NCBI GenBank assembly: GCA_035762175.1
Contig: DASTPP010000171.1
Coordinates: 62,001-126,000, forward strand
From: DASTPP01 sp035762175
GTDB taxonomy: Bacteria > Myxococcota_A > Polyangia > Polyangiales > Polyangiaceae
Length of the DNA: 64,000 bases
Direction of reading: 5' to 3'
The translations under genes were made by a program, and so were the position numbers. A model generated the notes under the pieces. The model saw only the letters and a list, made by a program, of their open reading frames with translations, did not search any database and was not told the origin of the DNA. Below, piece by piece: positions 8,760 through 17,877 of this stretch (position 1 is its first letter; each line of letters begins with the position of its first letter).

Positions 8760-10151
8760 TCATCGAACGCGCGGGCCCGCATTGGCCCTCCTTGACGGAG
8801 CGCCCCTCGAAGCCGCGCCCCCGCGCGAACCCGCCGCGCCGGCCGGGGCGGTCGAATCGGGCGCGCCATCCGAGAGGGTGTCGGGCAATTCCGACTCGAC
8901 CCGCCGCAGCGGCCCGTAGAAGTACGCGCCGACGAGGGCGAGGACGCCCGCGGCGCCCAGCACCACGAACAGCAGCCCGATGCCGCGCGCCGGCCCGACG
9001 CCGAAGACCGCCCCCGCGCTCGCGGCGAGCGGCCCGCCTTCGACGAGCAGCGGGTTGAAGACGTAGTCGGCCAGCGGCCCGCTCGTGGCGTAGGCGAGCG
9101 GCCCGAACGACAGCGCGATCATGGCGCGCGCGCCGAACACCCGGCCCTGCACGTCGGCCGGGACCTTGCGCTGCCAAATGGCCTGGCTGCTCGCGGCCAG
9201 CACCGGCGAGCCGGCCGCCCCGACGCACGCGGCCGCGCCGACGAGCAGCGCCGAGGGGGCCAGGCCCGCCACGGCCGTCGGCACCGCGATGAGCAAAAGG
9301 CCCGCGAACACGCCCCGGACCTGGCGCGCGGGCCCCCCCCAGACGCTCATCGCGACGGCGCCGACGAGCATCCCGACGCCCGCCGCCGAGAGCACCCGGC
9401 CGAGCACGAGCGGGCCGGCGAAGGACAGGACCAAGGGCGGCGCGAGGGCGACGACCGCGGCGCCGACGTAGTTGCCGACCCCGATCAAGAGCACGAGCCC
9501 GAGCAGCCCGGGCCGCGCCAGAATGTAGCGCCAGCCGAAGGCGACCTCGGGCCAGAACGGGCCGCCCCCGGCCCGCCCGTCGGCGCCCTCGGCAGGCGGC
9601 CGGACGCGGACGAAGCGCAGCAACGCCAGCGCGACGACGAACGACCCGAGGTCGATCAGAAAGATGCCCCGCAGCCCGATCGCCGGAAAGAGCGCCCCCC
9701 CGAGCGCCGGCGCCAAGAGCTGCGCGACGCCCACGCCGAGCTGCGCCACCCCCGCGGCGCGGCCGAGCTGCCCCTTCGGCACGAGCAGCGTCGTCGCGGC
9801 CGAGAACGCCGGGAACTGAAACGCGCCGAAGCACGCGCTGACGGCCACGGCCGCGTAGACGGGCCAGACCTCGAGGCGCCCCGCGGCCATCAGCGCCGCC
9901 AGGGCGAGGGGCGCGAGCGCGGCGCCCGCCTCGCTCAGCATCAACGTGCGGAGGCGGTCCCAGCGGTCGACGAGCGCCCCGGCGATCGGAAAACACACGA
10001 TCATCGGCACCGTCGCGAAAAACTGGACGAACGAAAGCGCCGTGGCCGACCCCGTCTGCCCGTACACCCAGACGCTCAGGGCGAAGCTGCTGAGCCCCGA
10101 GCCGAGCTGCGAGACCATCAACCCGAACCAGGCGAGGTAGAAAGAGCGCAT
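8760..10151 (-). CDS. MFS exporter (DHA3/EntS-like), probable lipopeptide efflux
   Basis: 463 residues with about 12 hydrophobic segments. The N terminus MRSFYLAWFGLMVSQLGSGL and the TM2-TM3 loop motif GALVDRWDRLR are typical of the DHA3 (siderophore/drug exporter) branch of the major facilitator superfamily. It precedes the FAAL-NRPS genes on the same strand with a 350-nt gap to the FAAL start, which fits export of the product or self-resistance. The last ~50 residues after the final TM segment are Gly/Ala/Ser-rich and probably disordered. The family call is secure; the link to the lipopeptide rests on position only. Confidence 0.85.
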   Translation of the reverse strand: MRSFYLAWFGLMVSQLGSGLSSFALSVWVYGQTGSATALSFVQFFATVPMIVCFPIAGALVDRWDRLRTLMLSEAGAALAPLALAALMAAGRLEVWPVYAAVAVSACFGAFQFPAFSAATTLLVPKGQLGRAAGVAQLGVGVAQLLAPALGGALFPAIGLRGIFLIDLGSFVVALALLRFVRVRPPAEGADGRAGGGPFWPEVAFGWRYILARPGLLGLVLLIGVGNYVGAAVVALAPPLVLSFAGPLVLGRVLSAAGVGMLVGAVAMSVWGGPARQVRGVFAGLLLIAVPTAVAGLAPSALLVGAAACVGAAGSPVLAASSQAIWQRKVPADVQGRVFGARAMIALSFGPLAYATSGPLADYVFNPLLVEGGPLAASAGAVFGVGPARGIGLLFVVLGAAGVLALVGAYFYGPLRRVESELPDTLSDGAPDSTAPAGAAGSRGGAASRGAPSRRANAGPRVR

Positions 10152-10291
10152 CGCGCAAGCACGCCCCGGCCGCCCCCGCCCCCGAGGGGGCAGTCAGCCA
10201 GGCGGGTGATCACCGAAACCAGATCTCGTGCGCGACCGGGGCCCCGCCGACGACCCAGGCGCGCGCTCGTGGGCCGTCAAGACATCGATTG

Positions 10292-10374
10292 TGCCGAAGG
10301 TGGGAGTCGAACCCACACGCCCGTAAGGACAACGGATTTTGAATCCGTCGCGTCTGCCATTCCGCCACTTCGGC
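10292..10374 (-). tRNA. tRNA-Leu (anticodon CAA)
   Basis: On the minus strand an 83-nt tRNA folds with acceptor stem GCCGAAG/CTTCGGC and discriminator A. Its anticodon arm is ACGGA-TTCAAAA-TCCGT (anticodon CAA), it has an enlarged class II variable arm as expected for leucine, and its T arm is GTGGG-TTCGACT-CCCAC. CCA is not encoded; ACA follows the acceptor stem. It stands alone between the MFS gene and the efflux operon. Confidence 0.96.
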
Positions 10375-10650
10375 TCGTTCGTTCTCGCTCTCGATCGCGT
10401 CGCCTTTCACCGGCGCCGGGCGGGCCCGCACCGCAAGGTGACCCTAGTACTACAGCCGCCTCGTGACGCGCAACTGGTCGAGCGACGTGGCTCGATTTCG
10501 CACGTAAGACGATAAGCTCTGGGGCCCGCGCGCCGGGCGGCGGGGGGGGGTGCGGCAAGATGCTACAGGCCTTTGGCGCAGCTACCACGGCGCACGCCCA
10601 TGCTAAGTGTCAATGTCCTCGGCGCACCGCCGACGAGAGGACACCGGCCG
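10375..10650. other. Intergenic region, tRNA / efflux operon
   Basis: About 276 nt between the tRNA-Leu 5' end and the efflux-operon start. It must contain the divergent promoters for both, but no convincing -10/-35 pair is evident. There is a G run near 10540-10552. The plus-strand frame is open from 10573, giving a 26-residue extension of the channel protein that is probably untranslated. Confidence 0.5.
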
Positions 10651-12186
10651 ATGTACTGGCGTACGCTGTTGCCTACTTCGCGTCCCTCCCTCCTGCTGGC
10701 CTTCGGCGCCTTCGCGGCGTTCGCGTCGGGCGCGCCCGGGGTGGCGGCACAGACCGGGGCGCCCGCGGGCGCGACGGCGGCCGGGGCGGGGGCGGCGACG
10801 CCGGGGGCCGCGGGGTCGGCGACGCCGGGGGCGGCGGCATCGGGCGTGGCGAGCGCGTCGGCGCCGGGGGTCGCGGCGGCGGGCGGGGTGCTGGGCGCTT
10901 CGGTCGCGCCGGGGTCGGCCGAGCCGGCGGCGGGCGGCGGGGGCATGCGGCTCGACGCGGCGATCCGGCTGGCGCTTGCGAACAACGAGCGGGCGCGGCG
11001 GGCGGGCTGGCGCGTCGAGGTGGCCGAGGGGCAGGTGGCGCGGGCGCGTTCGGCGTTCCTGCCCTCGGTCGTGGCGGGCGGCACGGCGACGCAGCGGCTG
11101 TACGAAGACAACCGCGGCGCGCGGTTCAACTCGTCGGCGTCGCTCACGATCACGCAGCCGCTCGTCAACGCCTCGCCCTGGGTGCTCTACGCGCAGTCGC
11201 GGCGCGCGCGCTCGGCCGAGCGCTACGCGGCGCTCGACGAGCGGCGGGTGCTCGCGTTCGACACGGCGCGCGCCTTCGTGCAGGCGCTCACGTCCGAGAA
11301 CGTGCTCGAGGCGGCGCTGCGGCGGCGCGAGCGGGCGGAGGCGAACCTGGCGAACGCCCGGGCGCGGGCCGAGGCGCAGCTGGCGAGCACCAACGACGTG
11401 ACGCGGGCGCAGCTCGAGTTCGCGACCGCCAACCGCGAGGTGGGCAACGCCCGCGGCGGCGTCGAGCGCGGGTACCTGCAGCTCGGCTACCTCGTCGGCG
11501 CGCCGGTGCGGGGGCCGCTCGCGCCGCCGGACGGCACGACGCAGGCCGCCGAGCTCTTCGCCGGCAGCCCCGCCGCGCTCGTCAACGCCGCGCTCGGCCG
11601 CCGCCCCGACGTGCGGGCCCAGCATCACCGGGTCGAGGCCGCGCGCTTCGCCGCCGCCGAGCCGAACTACCGCTTCGTGCCCCAGCTCAGCCTCGCGGCC
11701 CAGTCGCGGGTGAGCCCCGACCCGACCTTCACGAGCGACCGCTGGCACGACGAGACGCTGTCGTTGAACCTGAGCTGGCCGATCTGGGACGCGGGCGTGC
11801 GCGACGGCGACCGCCGCAGCCGCGAGGCGCAGGCCGAGATCGCCGCGCTCGACGAGCGGCTCCTGCGGCGGGGCGTGGGGGTCGAGGTCGGCGCGGCGCT
11901 CGCGTCGCTCAAGGCGGCGCGCGAGGCGTACCAGGCGGCGGGCGAGGGGGTCGAGGCCGCGCGGCGCAACGTCGAGGAGGCCGAGATTCTCTACCGCCAG
12001 GGCCTCGCCCGGGGGCTCGAGCTGGTGACGGCCACCGCCCAGCGCTTCGAGGCCGAGGTCGGCCTCGCCACAACCAAGCTGAACATGGAGCAAGCCTACC
12101 TCGAGCTGCGCTTCGCCGTCGGCCTCTCGCCCACCGACGAGACGCCCGTGACGCTGCCTCCGTCGCCCGAGGGCGGCTCGCCGTGA
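10651..12186 (+). CDS. TolC-family outer-membrane efflux channel
   Basis: About 511 residues. The ATG at 10651 follows GAGAGG by 10 nt and starts a signal peptide (SLLLAFGAFAAFASGAPGVAAQ). After an Ala/Gly-rich linker of ~75 residues come two outer-membrane efflux protein repeats with long coiled-coil helices (LANNERARRAGWRVEVAEGQ; later RNVEEAEILYRQGLARGLEL). Such proteins trimerise into a beta-barrel plus periplasmic alpha-tunnel. The stop overlaps the adaptor's GTG start (GTGA), so this is the first gene of a channel-adaptor-pump operon. Confidence 0.92.
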   Translation: MYWRTLLPTSRPSLLLAFGAFAAFASGAPGVAAQTGAPAGATAAGAGAATPGAAGSATPGAAASGVASASAPGVAAAGGVLGASVAPGSAEPAAGGGGMRLDAAIRLALANNERARRAGWRVEVAEGQVARARSAFLPSVVAGGTATQRLYEDNRGARFNSSASLTITQPLVNASPWVLYAQSRRARSAERYAALDERRVLAFDTARAFVQALTSENVLEAALRRRERAEANLANARARAEAQLASTNDVTRAQLEFATANREVGNARGGVERGYLQLGYLVGAPVRGPLAPPDGTTQAAELFAGSPAALVNAALGRRPDVRAQHHRVEAARFAAAEPNYRFVPQLSLAAQSRVSPDPTFTSDRWHDETLSLNLSWPIWDAGVRDGDRRSREAQAEIAALDERLLRRGVGVEVGAALASLKAAREAYQAAGEGVEAARRNVEEAEILYRQGLARGLELVTATAQRFEAEVGLATTKLNMEQAYLELRFAVGLSPTDETPVTLPPSPEGGSP

Positions 12187-13529
12187 GCGGGCGCGCGCGG
12201 GGCCCGGGGCGGCGGCGGGGCGCCGGGGCGCTCTTCGCGATCGTGGCGGCGCTCGCCTCCGCGTGCAAGGGCGGCGAAGACGCCGGCGGCGTGCGGGGCG
12301 AGGGCGGCGGCCGGGGCGGCGGCCGCGGCGGCAAGGGCGGCCGGGGCATCGCGTACCCGGTCGACGTGCTCGCGGTCGAGGCGAAGCAGGTCGACTACGT
12401 CATCAACGCGCCCGGCACGCTCGAGGCCTTCGAGCGCATTCAGGTGACGTCGCGCGTCGCCGGCGCGGTCGACAAGGTGAGCTTCGCCGAGGGCCAAGAG
12501 GTCAAGACCGGCCAGGTGCTCGTCGTCATCGACGCCGAGCGCTACCGGCTCGCGGTCAACAGCGCCCGCGCCGCGCTCGAGAAGGCGAAGGCGGCGCAGG
12601 CCGACACCGAGTCGATGCTGCGGCGGCGCGAGGGCGCGAGCGACCAGAACCCCGGGCTCATCCCGGGCGAAGAGATCGAGACGTACCGCACGCGCGGCCT
12701 GACGGCGAAGGCGGACACGGCCGTCGCGTCCGAGGCGCTGCGCTCGGCCGAGCTGAACCTGCGCGACTCGCAGGTGCGCGCCCCGGCCGAGGGGGTCATC
12801 CAGACGCGCACGGTCGAGACGGGGCAGTACGTGCAGCCCGGCTACGTGATGGCGACGCTCTTGCGCCGCGACCCGATGCTCTTGCGCTTCAACGTCACCT
12901 CCCAAGAGGCGCCGCGCATCAAGCCCGGCGCCGTGGCGACGTTCAAGCTGCGCGAGACGACGCGCGTCTACGAGGCGAAGGTGACGCTGGTGGCGGCGGC
13001 GGCCGACCCCGAGTCGCGCCTGGTGCCGGTGACGGCCGAGGTCACGACCGAGGGGCACGCCTACTGGCTGCGGCCGGGCTCCTTCGCCGACGTGACCCTG
13101 AACGTCGGCGCCGGGCGCCAGTCGCCCGTCGTGCCCCGCAGCGCGGTGCGCCCGAGCGAGCGGGGCTTCGTCGCCTTCGTCGTCCAAGACGGCCGGGCCC
13201 AAGAGCGGCAGCTTCAGCTCGGCATGAACACGGCCGACGGCTGGGTCGAGGTGCGCGACGGCCTCGCGCCCGGCGACCAGCTCGTCGTCCGCGGCGCCGA
13301 GCCGCTCAGCCAGGGCGCGCAGGTGCGCCCGAACGCCGTCTCGGCCGACCAGTTCACGCGCCCCGACGCCCCGGGCGAGCCGGCCCCGCCGCTGCCGGCC
13401 CCTTACGGCTCGGGCCCCCGGGGCCGGCGCGGCGGCGCGGGCCCGGCCGGCTCGGGGGCGCCGCCCGGCAGCGCCGCGCCCGGCACGCCCACGGCCGCCC
13501 CCGGCGCGCCCCCCGGGGCCGCGCCATGA
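12183..13529 (+). CDS. RND efflux periplasmic adaptor (membrane fusion protein), lipoprotein
   Basis: 448 residues. The GTG at 12183 overlaps the channel gene's stop. The signal sequence ends in a lipobox, LASAC, so the protein is probably lipidated and anchored to the inner membrane. The HlyD/AcrA-type biotinyl-lipoyl hybrid is split around a helical hairpin: VAGAVDKVSFAEGQEVKTG before it and VRAPAEGVIQTRTVETGQYV after it, then beta-barrel and membrane-proximal domains. A Gly/Arg-rich linker follows the lipobox and a Pro/Gly/Ala tail ends the protein. It joins the TolC-like channel to the RND pump and is coupled to the pump gene by ATGA. Confidence 0.93.
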   Translation: MSGRARGPGRRRGAGALFAIVAALASACKGGEDAGGVRGEGGGRGGGRGGKGGRGIAYPVDVLAVEAKQVDYVINAPGTLEAFERIQVTSRVAGAVDKVSFAEGQEVKTGQVLVVIDAERYRLAVNSARAALEKAKAAQADTESMLRRREGASDQNPGLIPGEEIETYRTRGLTAKADTAVASEALRSAELNLRDSQVRAPAEGVIQTRTVETGQYVQPGYVMATLLRRDPMLLRFNVTSQEAPRIKPGAVATFKLRETTRVYEAKVTLVAAAADPESRLVPVTAEVTTEGHAYWLRPGSFADVTLNVGAGRQSPVVPRSAVRPSERGFVAFVVQDGRAQERQLQLGMNTADGWVEVRDGLAPGDQLVVRGAEPLSQGAQVRPNAVSADQFTRPDAPGEPAPPLPAPYGSGPRGRRGGAGPAGSGAPPGSAAPGTPTAAPGAPPGAAP

Positions 13530-16500
13530 ACCTGACCGACATCTCGATCAAGAACCCCGTCCTCGCCTGGATGTTGATGGCCGGCACGGTGCTCTTCGGC
13601 GCCCTCGCCGCCATGCGCATCGGCGTCAGCCAGTACCCCGACGTCGACTACCCCAACGTCAGCGTCTCGGCCTCGTGGCCGGGCGCGGGGCCCTCGGCCG
13701 TCGAGCGCGAGCTGGTCGAGCCCATCGAGCAGGCGCTCGCGCAGGTCGAGGGCGTGCAGCAGATCAGCTCGCAGGCCCGCCAGGGGTCGGCGCGCATCAC
13801 GGTCTCGTTCGACATGTCGCGCAACATCGACCTCGCCCTGCAGGACGTGCAGGCCAAGGTCGCCCAGGCCCAGCGCCAGCTGCCGCGCGACGTGCCCGCC
13901 GCCACGGTCTCGAAGTCGAACCCCGACGACACGCCCATCGTCACCGTCGGCGTCACCGGCCCCTTCGCCCGGCAGCTGCTCGCCGACGTCGCCCGCTACC
14001 AGGTGCAAGAGCGGCTGCAGACCGTGCCGGGGGTCGGGCAAATTCAGCTCAGCGGCTACCTCGACCGCAACGTGCGGCTCTGGGTCGACGAGAGCCGCAT
14101 GAACGAGCGCGGCGTCGCCATCACCGACGTGCTCAACGCCGTCCGGCGCGAGCACGTCGAGCTGCCCGGCGGCCAGCTCGAGGCGGGCGGGCGGCAGCTC
14201 AGCGTGCGCCTGCTCGGCGAGGCGCTCGACCTCGACGCCCTGCGCGCCATCGTCGTGCGGCGGGGCGAGTCGGGCGCGCCGGTCTACCTGAAAGACGTCG
14301 CCCTCGTCGAAGACGGCTTCGAGGACGTCGCGAGCGTCGCCCGCCTCGACGGCGTGCCCCTGCAGGCGCTCGGCGTGCTCAAGCAGCGCGGCTCGAACGC
14401 CGTCGCCGTCGCCCGCGCCGTCCGCGAGAAGGTCGCCGAGGTGCAGAAGTCGCTGCCCGAGGGCATGCAGGTCGAGGTGCTCTTCGACACGACCAAGTTC
14501 ATCGAAGAGTCGGTGCACGAGATCGAGGTCGAGCTCGCCCTCGCCGTCGCGCTGACGGCGCTCGTCTGCTGGCTCTTTCTCGGCTCGCTCTCGGGCACCG
14601 TCAACGTGCTGCTCGCCATCCCCATGTCGCTGCTCGGCACGGTGGCGATCATCTACTTCTGGGGCTTCACCCTCAACACCTTCACCCTGCTCGGCCTCTC
14701 GCTCTCGGTCGGCCTCGTCGTCGACGACGCCGTCATGGTGATGGAGAACATCTACCGCCACGCCGAGATGGGCAAAGAGCGGGTGCGCGCCGCGTCCGAG
14801 GGCACGCGCGAGATCACCTTCGCCGCGCTCGCCGCCACGCTCGCCGTCGTCGCCATCTTCCTGCCCGTCGTCTTCATGCAGGGCGTCATCGGGCGCTTCT
14901 TCTACCAGTTCGGCGTCACCCTCTCGGCCGCCGTGATGATCTCGTACCTCGAGGCCATCACGCTCGCGCCCGCCCGCTGCGCCCAGCTCTTGCGCGCCGG
15001 CGCCCAGCACGCCCGCGGCGGCCTCGGCGCCCTGGTCGACCGCGGCTTCGCCCGCCTCGAGCGCGCCTACGGGCGGGCGCTCGGCGTCGGCCTGCGGCGG
15101 CCCCTGCCCGTGCTCGCCGTCGCCGCCCTCGTCTTCGCCGCCGCCGCCTTCGCCGCCACCCGCCTGCCCTCCGAGTTCGTCCCCTCGCAGGACCAGAGCC
15201 GCCTGCAGGTGCGGCTGCAGGCCGACGTCGGCACCACCATGGCCGCCGCCGCGCCCCTGCTCGAGCGCGCCGAGCGCGTCGTCTCGAACCACCCCGAGGT
15301 CGAGCACACCCTCACCACCCTCAACAACTCCGGCGGCAGCATGACGCTCATGCTCGTGCCGCCCGACCAGCGCGCGCGGAGCGCCCAGCAGCTCGCGCAG
15401 GCGCTGCGCCGCGAGCTCGGGCAGATCGCCGGCCTGCGCGCCTCGATTCAAGACCCCTCGCAGCAGGGCTTCGGCTCGCAGCGCGGCCACCCGGTCGACG
15501 TCTCGGTGCGCGGCCCCGACTGGGAGACCCTCGTCAAGGAGGCCCAGGGGTTCAAGCAGAAGCTCGAAGAGGGCGGCCTCGTCACCGACGTCAACACCGA
15601 CTACCAGGTCGGCCTGCCCGAGCTGCAGGTCGAGCCCGACCGCCGCCGCGCCAGCGAGCTCGGCGTCTCGGTCACCGACCTCGCCACGACGGTCAGCGCG
15701 CTCGTCGGCGGCAACGTGCTCGGCAAGTTCTCGACCGGCGGGCGCCGCGTCGACATCCGCGCCAGGTTGCTCGCCTCGCAGCGCGCGCGCCCCGAAGACG
15801 TCGGCCGCCTGCGCGTGCGCGCCGCCGACGGCACCCTCGTGCCGCTCTCGACGCTCGTCCGCCAAGAAGAGCGGCCCGTCATGCAGTCGATCAACCGCGT
15901 CGACCGCGAGCGCGCCATCGCCGTCTACGGCAACGTCGCGCCCGGCCGCGGCCAGGCCGAGGTGCTCGCCGCCGTCGAGGCGCTCGGCCGCGACCTGCCC
16001 GCCGGCTACCGCGTCGTGCTCGGCGGCCAGAGCAGCCAGCTCTCCGAGACCACCTCGGGCCTCGCCTTCGCCCTGCTCGTCGGCGTCGCCGTCGCCTACA
16101 TGATCCTGGCCTCGCAGTTCAACTCGTTCCTGCACCCGGTCACGGTGCTCACCATCTTGCCCCTCGCCATCGCCGGCGCCGTCTTCGGCCTCGGCGTCGC
16201 CGGCAAGTCGCTCAACCTGTTCAGCATGATCGGCGTGCTCCTCTTGATGGGCATCGTCAAAAAGAACTCGATCTTGCTCGTCGACTACGCCAACCAAGTC
16301 CGCCGCGAAGACGGCCTCGGCGCCGGCGAGGCCATGCACCGGGCCGGCCCCCGCCGCCTGCGCCCCATCCTCATGACCACCGTCGCCACCATGATGAGCG
16401 CCGTGCCCGCCGCGCTCGGCCTCGGCCCCGGCGCCGAGACCCGCGGGCCCATGGCCGCCGCCGTCCTCGGCGGCCTCACCCTCTCGACCCTGCTCAGCCT

Positions 16501-16645
16501 GCTCGTCGTCCCCGCCTTCTACGTCGTCGCCGACCGCGTCAAAACCTCGCTCGGCCGCCGCCTCGGCCGCCGCCCCGAGCCCGAAGCCCCCGCCGCGCCG
16601 CCCCCCCCCGAAGCCGCCCCCCAGACGCCCGGCCCCGGCGCCTAG
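13526..16645 (+). CDS. RND-family efflux permease (AcrB/MdtBC-like)
   Basis: 1039 residues, the usual length for the HAE1 hydrophobe/amphiphile pumps. The N terminus NPVLAWMLMAGTVLFGALA is TM1. Two large periplasmic loops alternate with 12 TM segments. The proton-relay pair in TM4 is visible as GLVVDDAVMVMENIYRH (~400), and the second half has MGIVKKNSILLVDYAN. The ATG overlaps the adaptor stop by 4 nt. The stop codon lies within the left arm of a 34-bp perfect inverted repeat that mirrors the gene's 3' end. Substrate unknown: probably drugs, lipids or secondary metabolites, possibly including the neighbouring lipopeptide. Confidence 0.94.
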   Translation: MNLTDISIKNPVLAWMLMAGTVLFGALAAMRIGVSQYPDVDYPNVSVSASWPGAGPSAVERELVEPIEQALAQVEGVQQISSQARQGSARITVSFDMSRNIDLALQDVQAKVAQAQRQLPRDVPAATVSKSNPDDTPIVTVGVTGPFARQLLADVARYQVQERLQTVPGVGQIQLSGYLDRNVRLWVDESRMNERGVAITDVLNAVRREHVELPGGQLEAGGRQLSVRLLGEALDLDALRAIVVRRGESGAPVYLKDVALVEDGFEDVASVARLDGVPLQALGVLKQRGSNAVAVARAVREKVAEVQKSLPEGMQVEVLFDTTKFIEESVHEIEVELALAVALTALVCWLFLGSLSGTVNVLLAIPMSLLGTVAIIYFWGFTLNTFTLLGLSLSVGLVVDDAVMVMENIYRHAEMGKERVRAASEGTREITFAALAATLAVVAIFLPVVFMQGVIGRFFYQFGVTLSAAVMISYLEAITLAPARCAQLLRAGAQHARGGLGALVDRGFARLERAYGRALGVGLRRPLPVLAVAALVFAAAAFAATRLPSEFVPSQDQSRLQVRLQADVGTTMAAAAPLLERAERVVSNHPEVEHTLTTLNNSGGSMTLMLVPPDQRARSAQQLAQALRRELGQIAGLRASIQDPSQQGFGSQRGHPVDVSVRGPDWETLVKEAQGFKQKLEEGGLVTDVNTDYQVGLPELQVEPDRRRASELGVSVTDLATTVSALVGGNVLGKFSTGGRRVDIRARLLASQRARPEDVGRLRVRAADGTLVPLSTLVRQEERPVMQSINRVDRERAIAVYGNVAPGRGQAEVLAAVEALGRDLPAGYRVVLGGQSSQLSETTSGLAFALLVGVAVAYMILASQFNSFLHPVTVLTILPLAIAGAVFGLGVAGKSLNLFSMIGVLLLMGIVKKNSILLVDYANQVRREDGLGAGEAMHRAGPRRLRPILMTTVATMMSAVPAALGLGPGAETRGPMAAAVLGGLTLSTLLSLLVVPAFYVVADRVKTSLGRRLGRRPEPEAPAAPPPPEAAPQTPGPGA

Positions 16646-16773
16646 CGCCGCGGGCGGGCCTGCGCCGAACACCCAGAGGGCGGGGGCCCCACTGTTTGAG
16701 CCCCCCGCGAGGGGGGCGAGTTTGGGGTGCCCGGAGGGCGTTCGGCGCAGGCCCGCCCGCGGCGCTAGGCGCC
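16637..16773. terminator. 34-bp perfect inverted repeat with inner GNRA hairpin between convergent genes
   Basis: Arms 16637-16670 and 16740-16773 are exact reverse complements over 34 nt. The left arm contains the last codons and TAG stop of the RND pump gene. The 69-nt centre holds a second hairpin, GCCCCCC-GCGA-GGGGGGC (16700-16717), with a GNRA tetraloop. The position between the pump gene (+) and the phosphatase-family gene (-) fits a bidirectional terminator. It lacks a T-tract, so terminator function is inferred from structure and position. Confidence 0.7.
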
Positions 16774-16782
16774 GACGCTCGC

Positions 16783-17766
16783 TCAGCGCAGATCGACCGC
16801 GACGGGGCAGTGATCGGACACCTCTTCGCGGAAGATGGGGCAGCGCGACCCCGGCGAGCAGCCCTCGCTCTCGCATGGGCCTTCGGCGGCGATGCGCCGG
16901 GGCTCGGCCCACGTAAAGACGTGATCGAGCGCCGAGCCCCGACAGCCGTCGGGACGCGCCCAGTACGACGTGCAAGGCAGCTCGCGCGACGCCCACGTCG
17001 CCCCCGTCGCCGCGGCGAGCGCCGCGAGCTCGTCGCGGTCAGAGTCGTCGGTGGCGTTGAAGTCGCCGAGCAACACCACGCGCTCGCCCGAGCCCATCGC
17101 GGCCGCGAACACGGGACGCAGCGCCTTGAGCTGCGCCCGCCGCAGATCGACGCCGTCGCCCTGCGCCTTTAGGTGCACCACCATCAGGCGCAGCACCTCG
17201 CCCGCCCCCGCCCCGAAGAACGACACCGAAGGCTTCGGCCGCAGGCGCGCCTCGAAGGTCGGCTTCGCCCCGGGGTAGACCGCTTCGGTCTCGCGGTACG
17301 TGTGCGTCGAGACGAGCTCGAGCGCCCCGCCGTCGAAGAGCACCCCCACCCGCTGCTTCGGCCCGCCCTCGGCGTGGACGAAGCGCCAGGCGGGGCCGAG
17401 CCGGCGCCTCGCCGCCTCGGCGAAGGCCTCGGGCTCGACGATTTCTTGCACGCCGATCGCCGACGCCTCGACCCCGCGAATCGCCTCGAACGCCCCCGCC
17501 TCTTGCCGCGACGACTTGGGATAATTTTCGATGTTGAAGGTCGCCACGCGCAGCGGCGAGCGCGGCGGACAGAGCCCGTCGGCGAAGGGCAAGGCCGCGA
17601 CGAGCACGAGGGCGAGCGGCCAGCGGGGCCGACGCCCGCCGGGGGGCGCGAACGCGGCCGGCCGGCCGCCGAGCAAGAGCAGCACGAAGCGGGCGAAAAG
17701 GGCGGCGAGCGCGGCCCCCGGCCCCGGGCGCGAACGCCCCGACAGGCCACGACGACGGAACAGCAT
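16783..17766 (-). CDS. Endonuclease/exonuclease/phosphatase family protein, exported or membrane-anchored
   Basis: 327 residues. A hydrophobic N-terminal region (two segments, ~18-65) suggests export or a membrane anchor. The EEP fold follows with its metal and catalytic motifs in order: RVATFNIENY, IGVQEI, LMVVHLKA, LLGDFNATDD, SALDHVF and VSDHCPVAVDL. The family includes DNase I-like nucleases, sphingomyelinases and inositol-phosphate phosphatases, and the sequence alone does not tell which. Extra Cys residues near the C terminus could form disulfides outside the cytoplasm. It lies downstream of the DUF6766-like gene and the pseudogene on the same strand. Confidence 0.85.
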   Translation of the reverse strand: MLFRRRGLSGRSRPGPGAALAALFARFVLLLLGGRPAAFAPPGGRRPRWPLALVLVAALPFADGLCPPRSPLRVATFNIENYPKSSRQEAGAFEAIRGVEASAIGVQEIVEPEAFAEAARRRLGPAWRFVHAEGGPKQRVGVLFDGGALELVSTHTYRETEAVYPGAKPTFEARLRPKPSVSFFGAGAGEVLRLMVVHLKAQGDGVDLRRAQLKALRPVFAAAMGSGERVVLLGDFNATDDSDRDELAALAAATGATWASRELPCTSYWARPDGCRGSALDHVFTWAEPRRIAAEGPCESEGCSPGSRCPIFREEVSDHCPVAVDLR

Positions 17767-17877
17767 GACCTTAAGGAAATGGCCGCACGCGCCGACAAAG
17801 GCAAGGACGCAAGTTCGGACCGGCGTCGCACATCGGCCCCCGCGGCCGCGACCAAGCGCCCGCGGGCGCGCTCGCCG

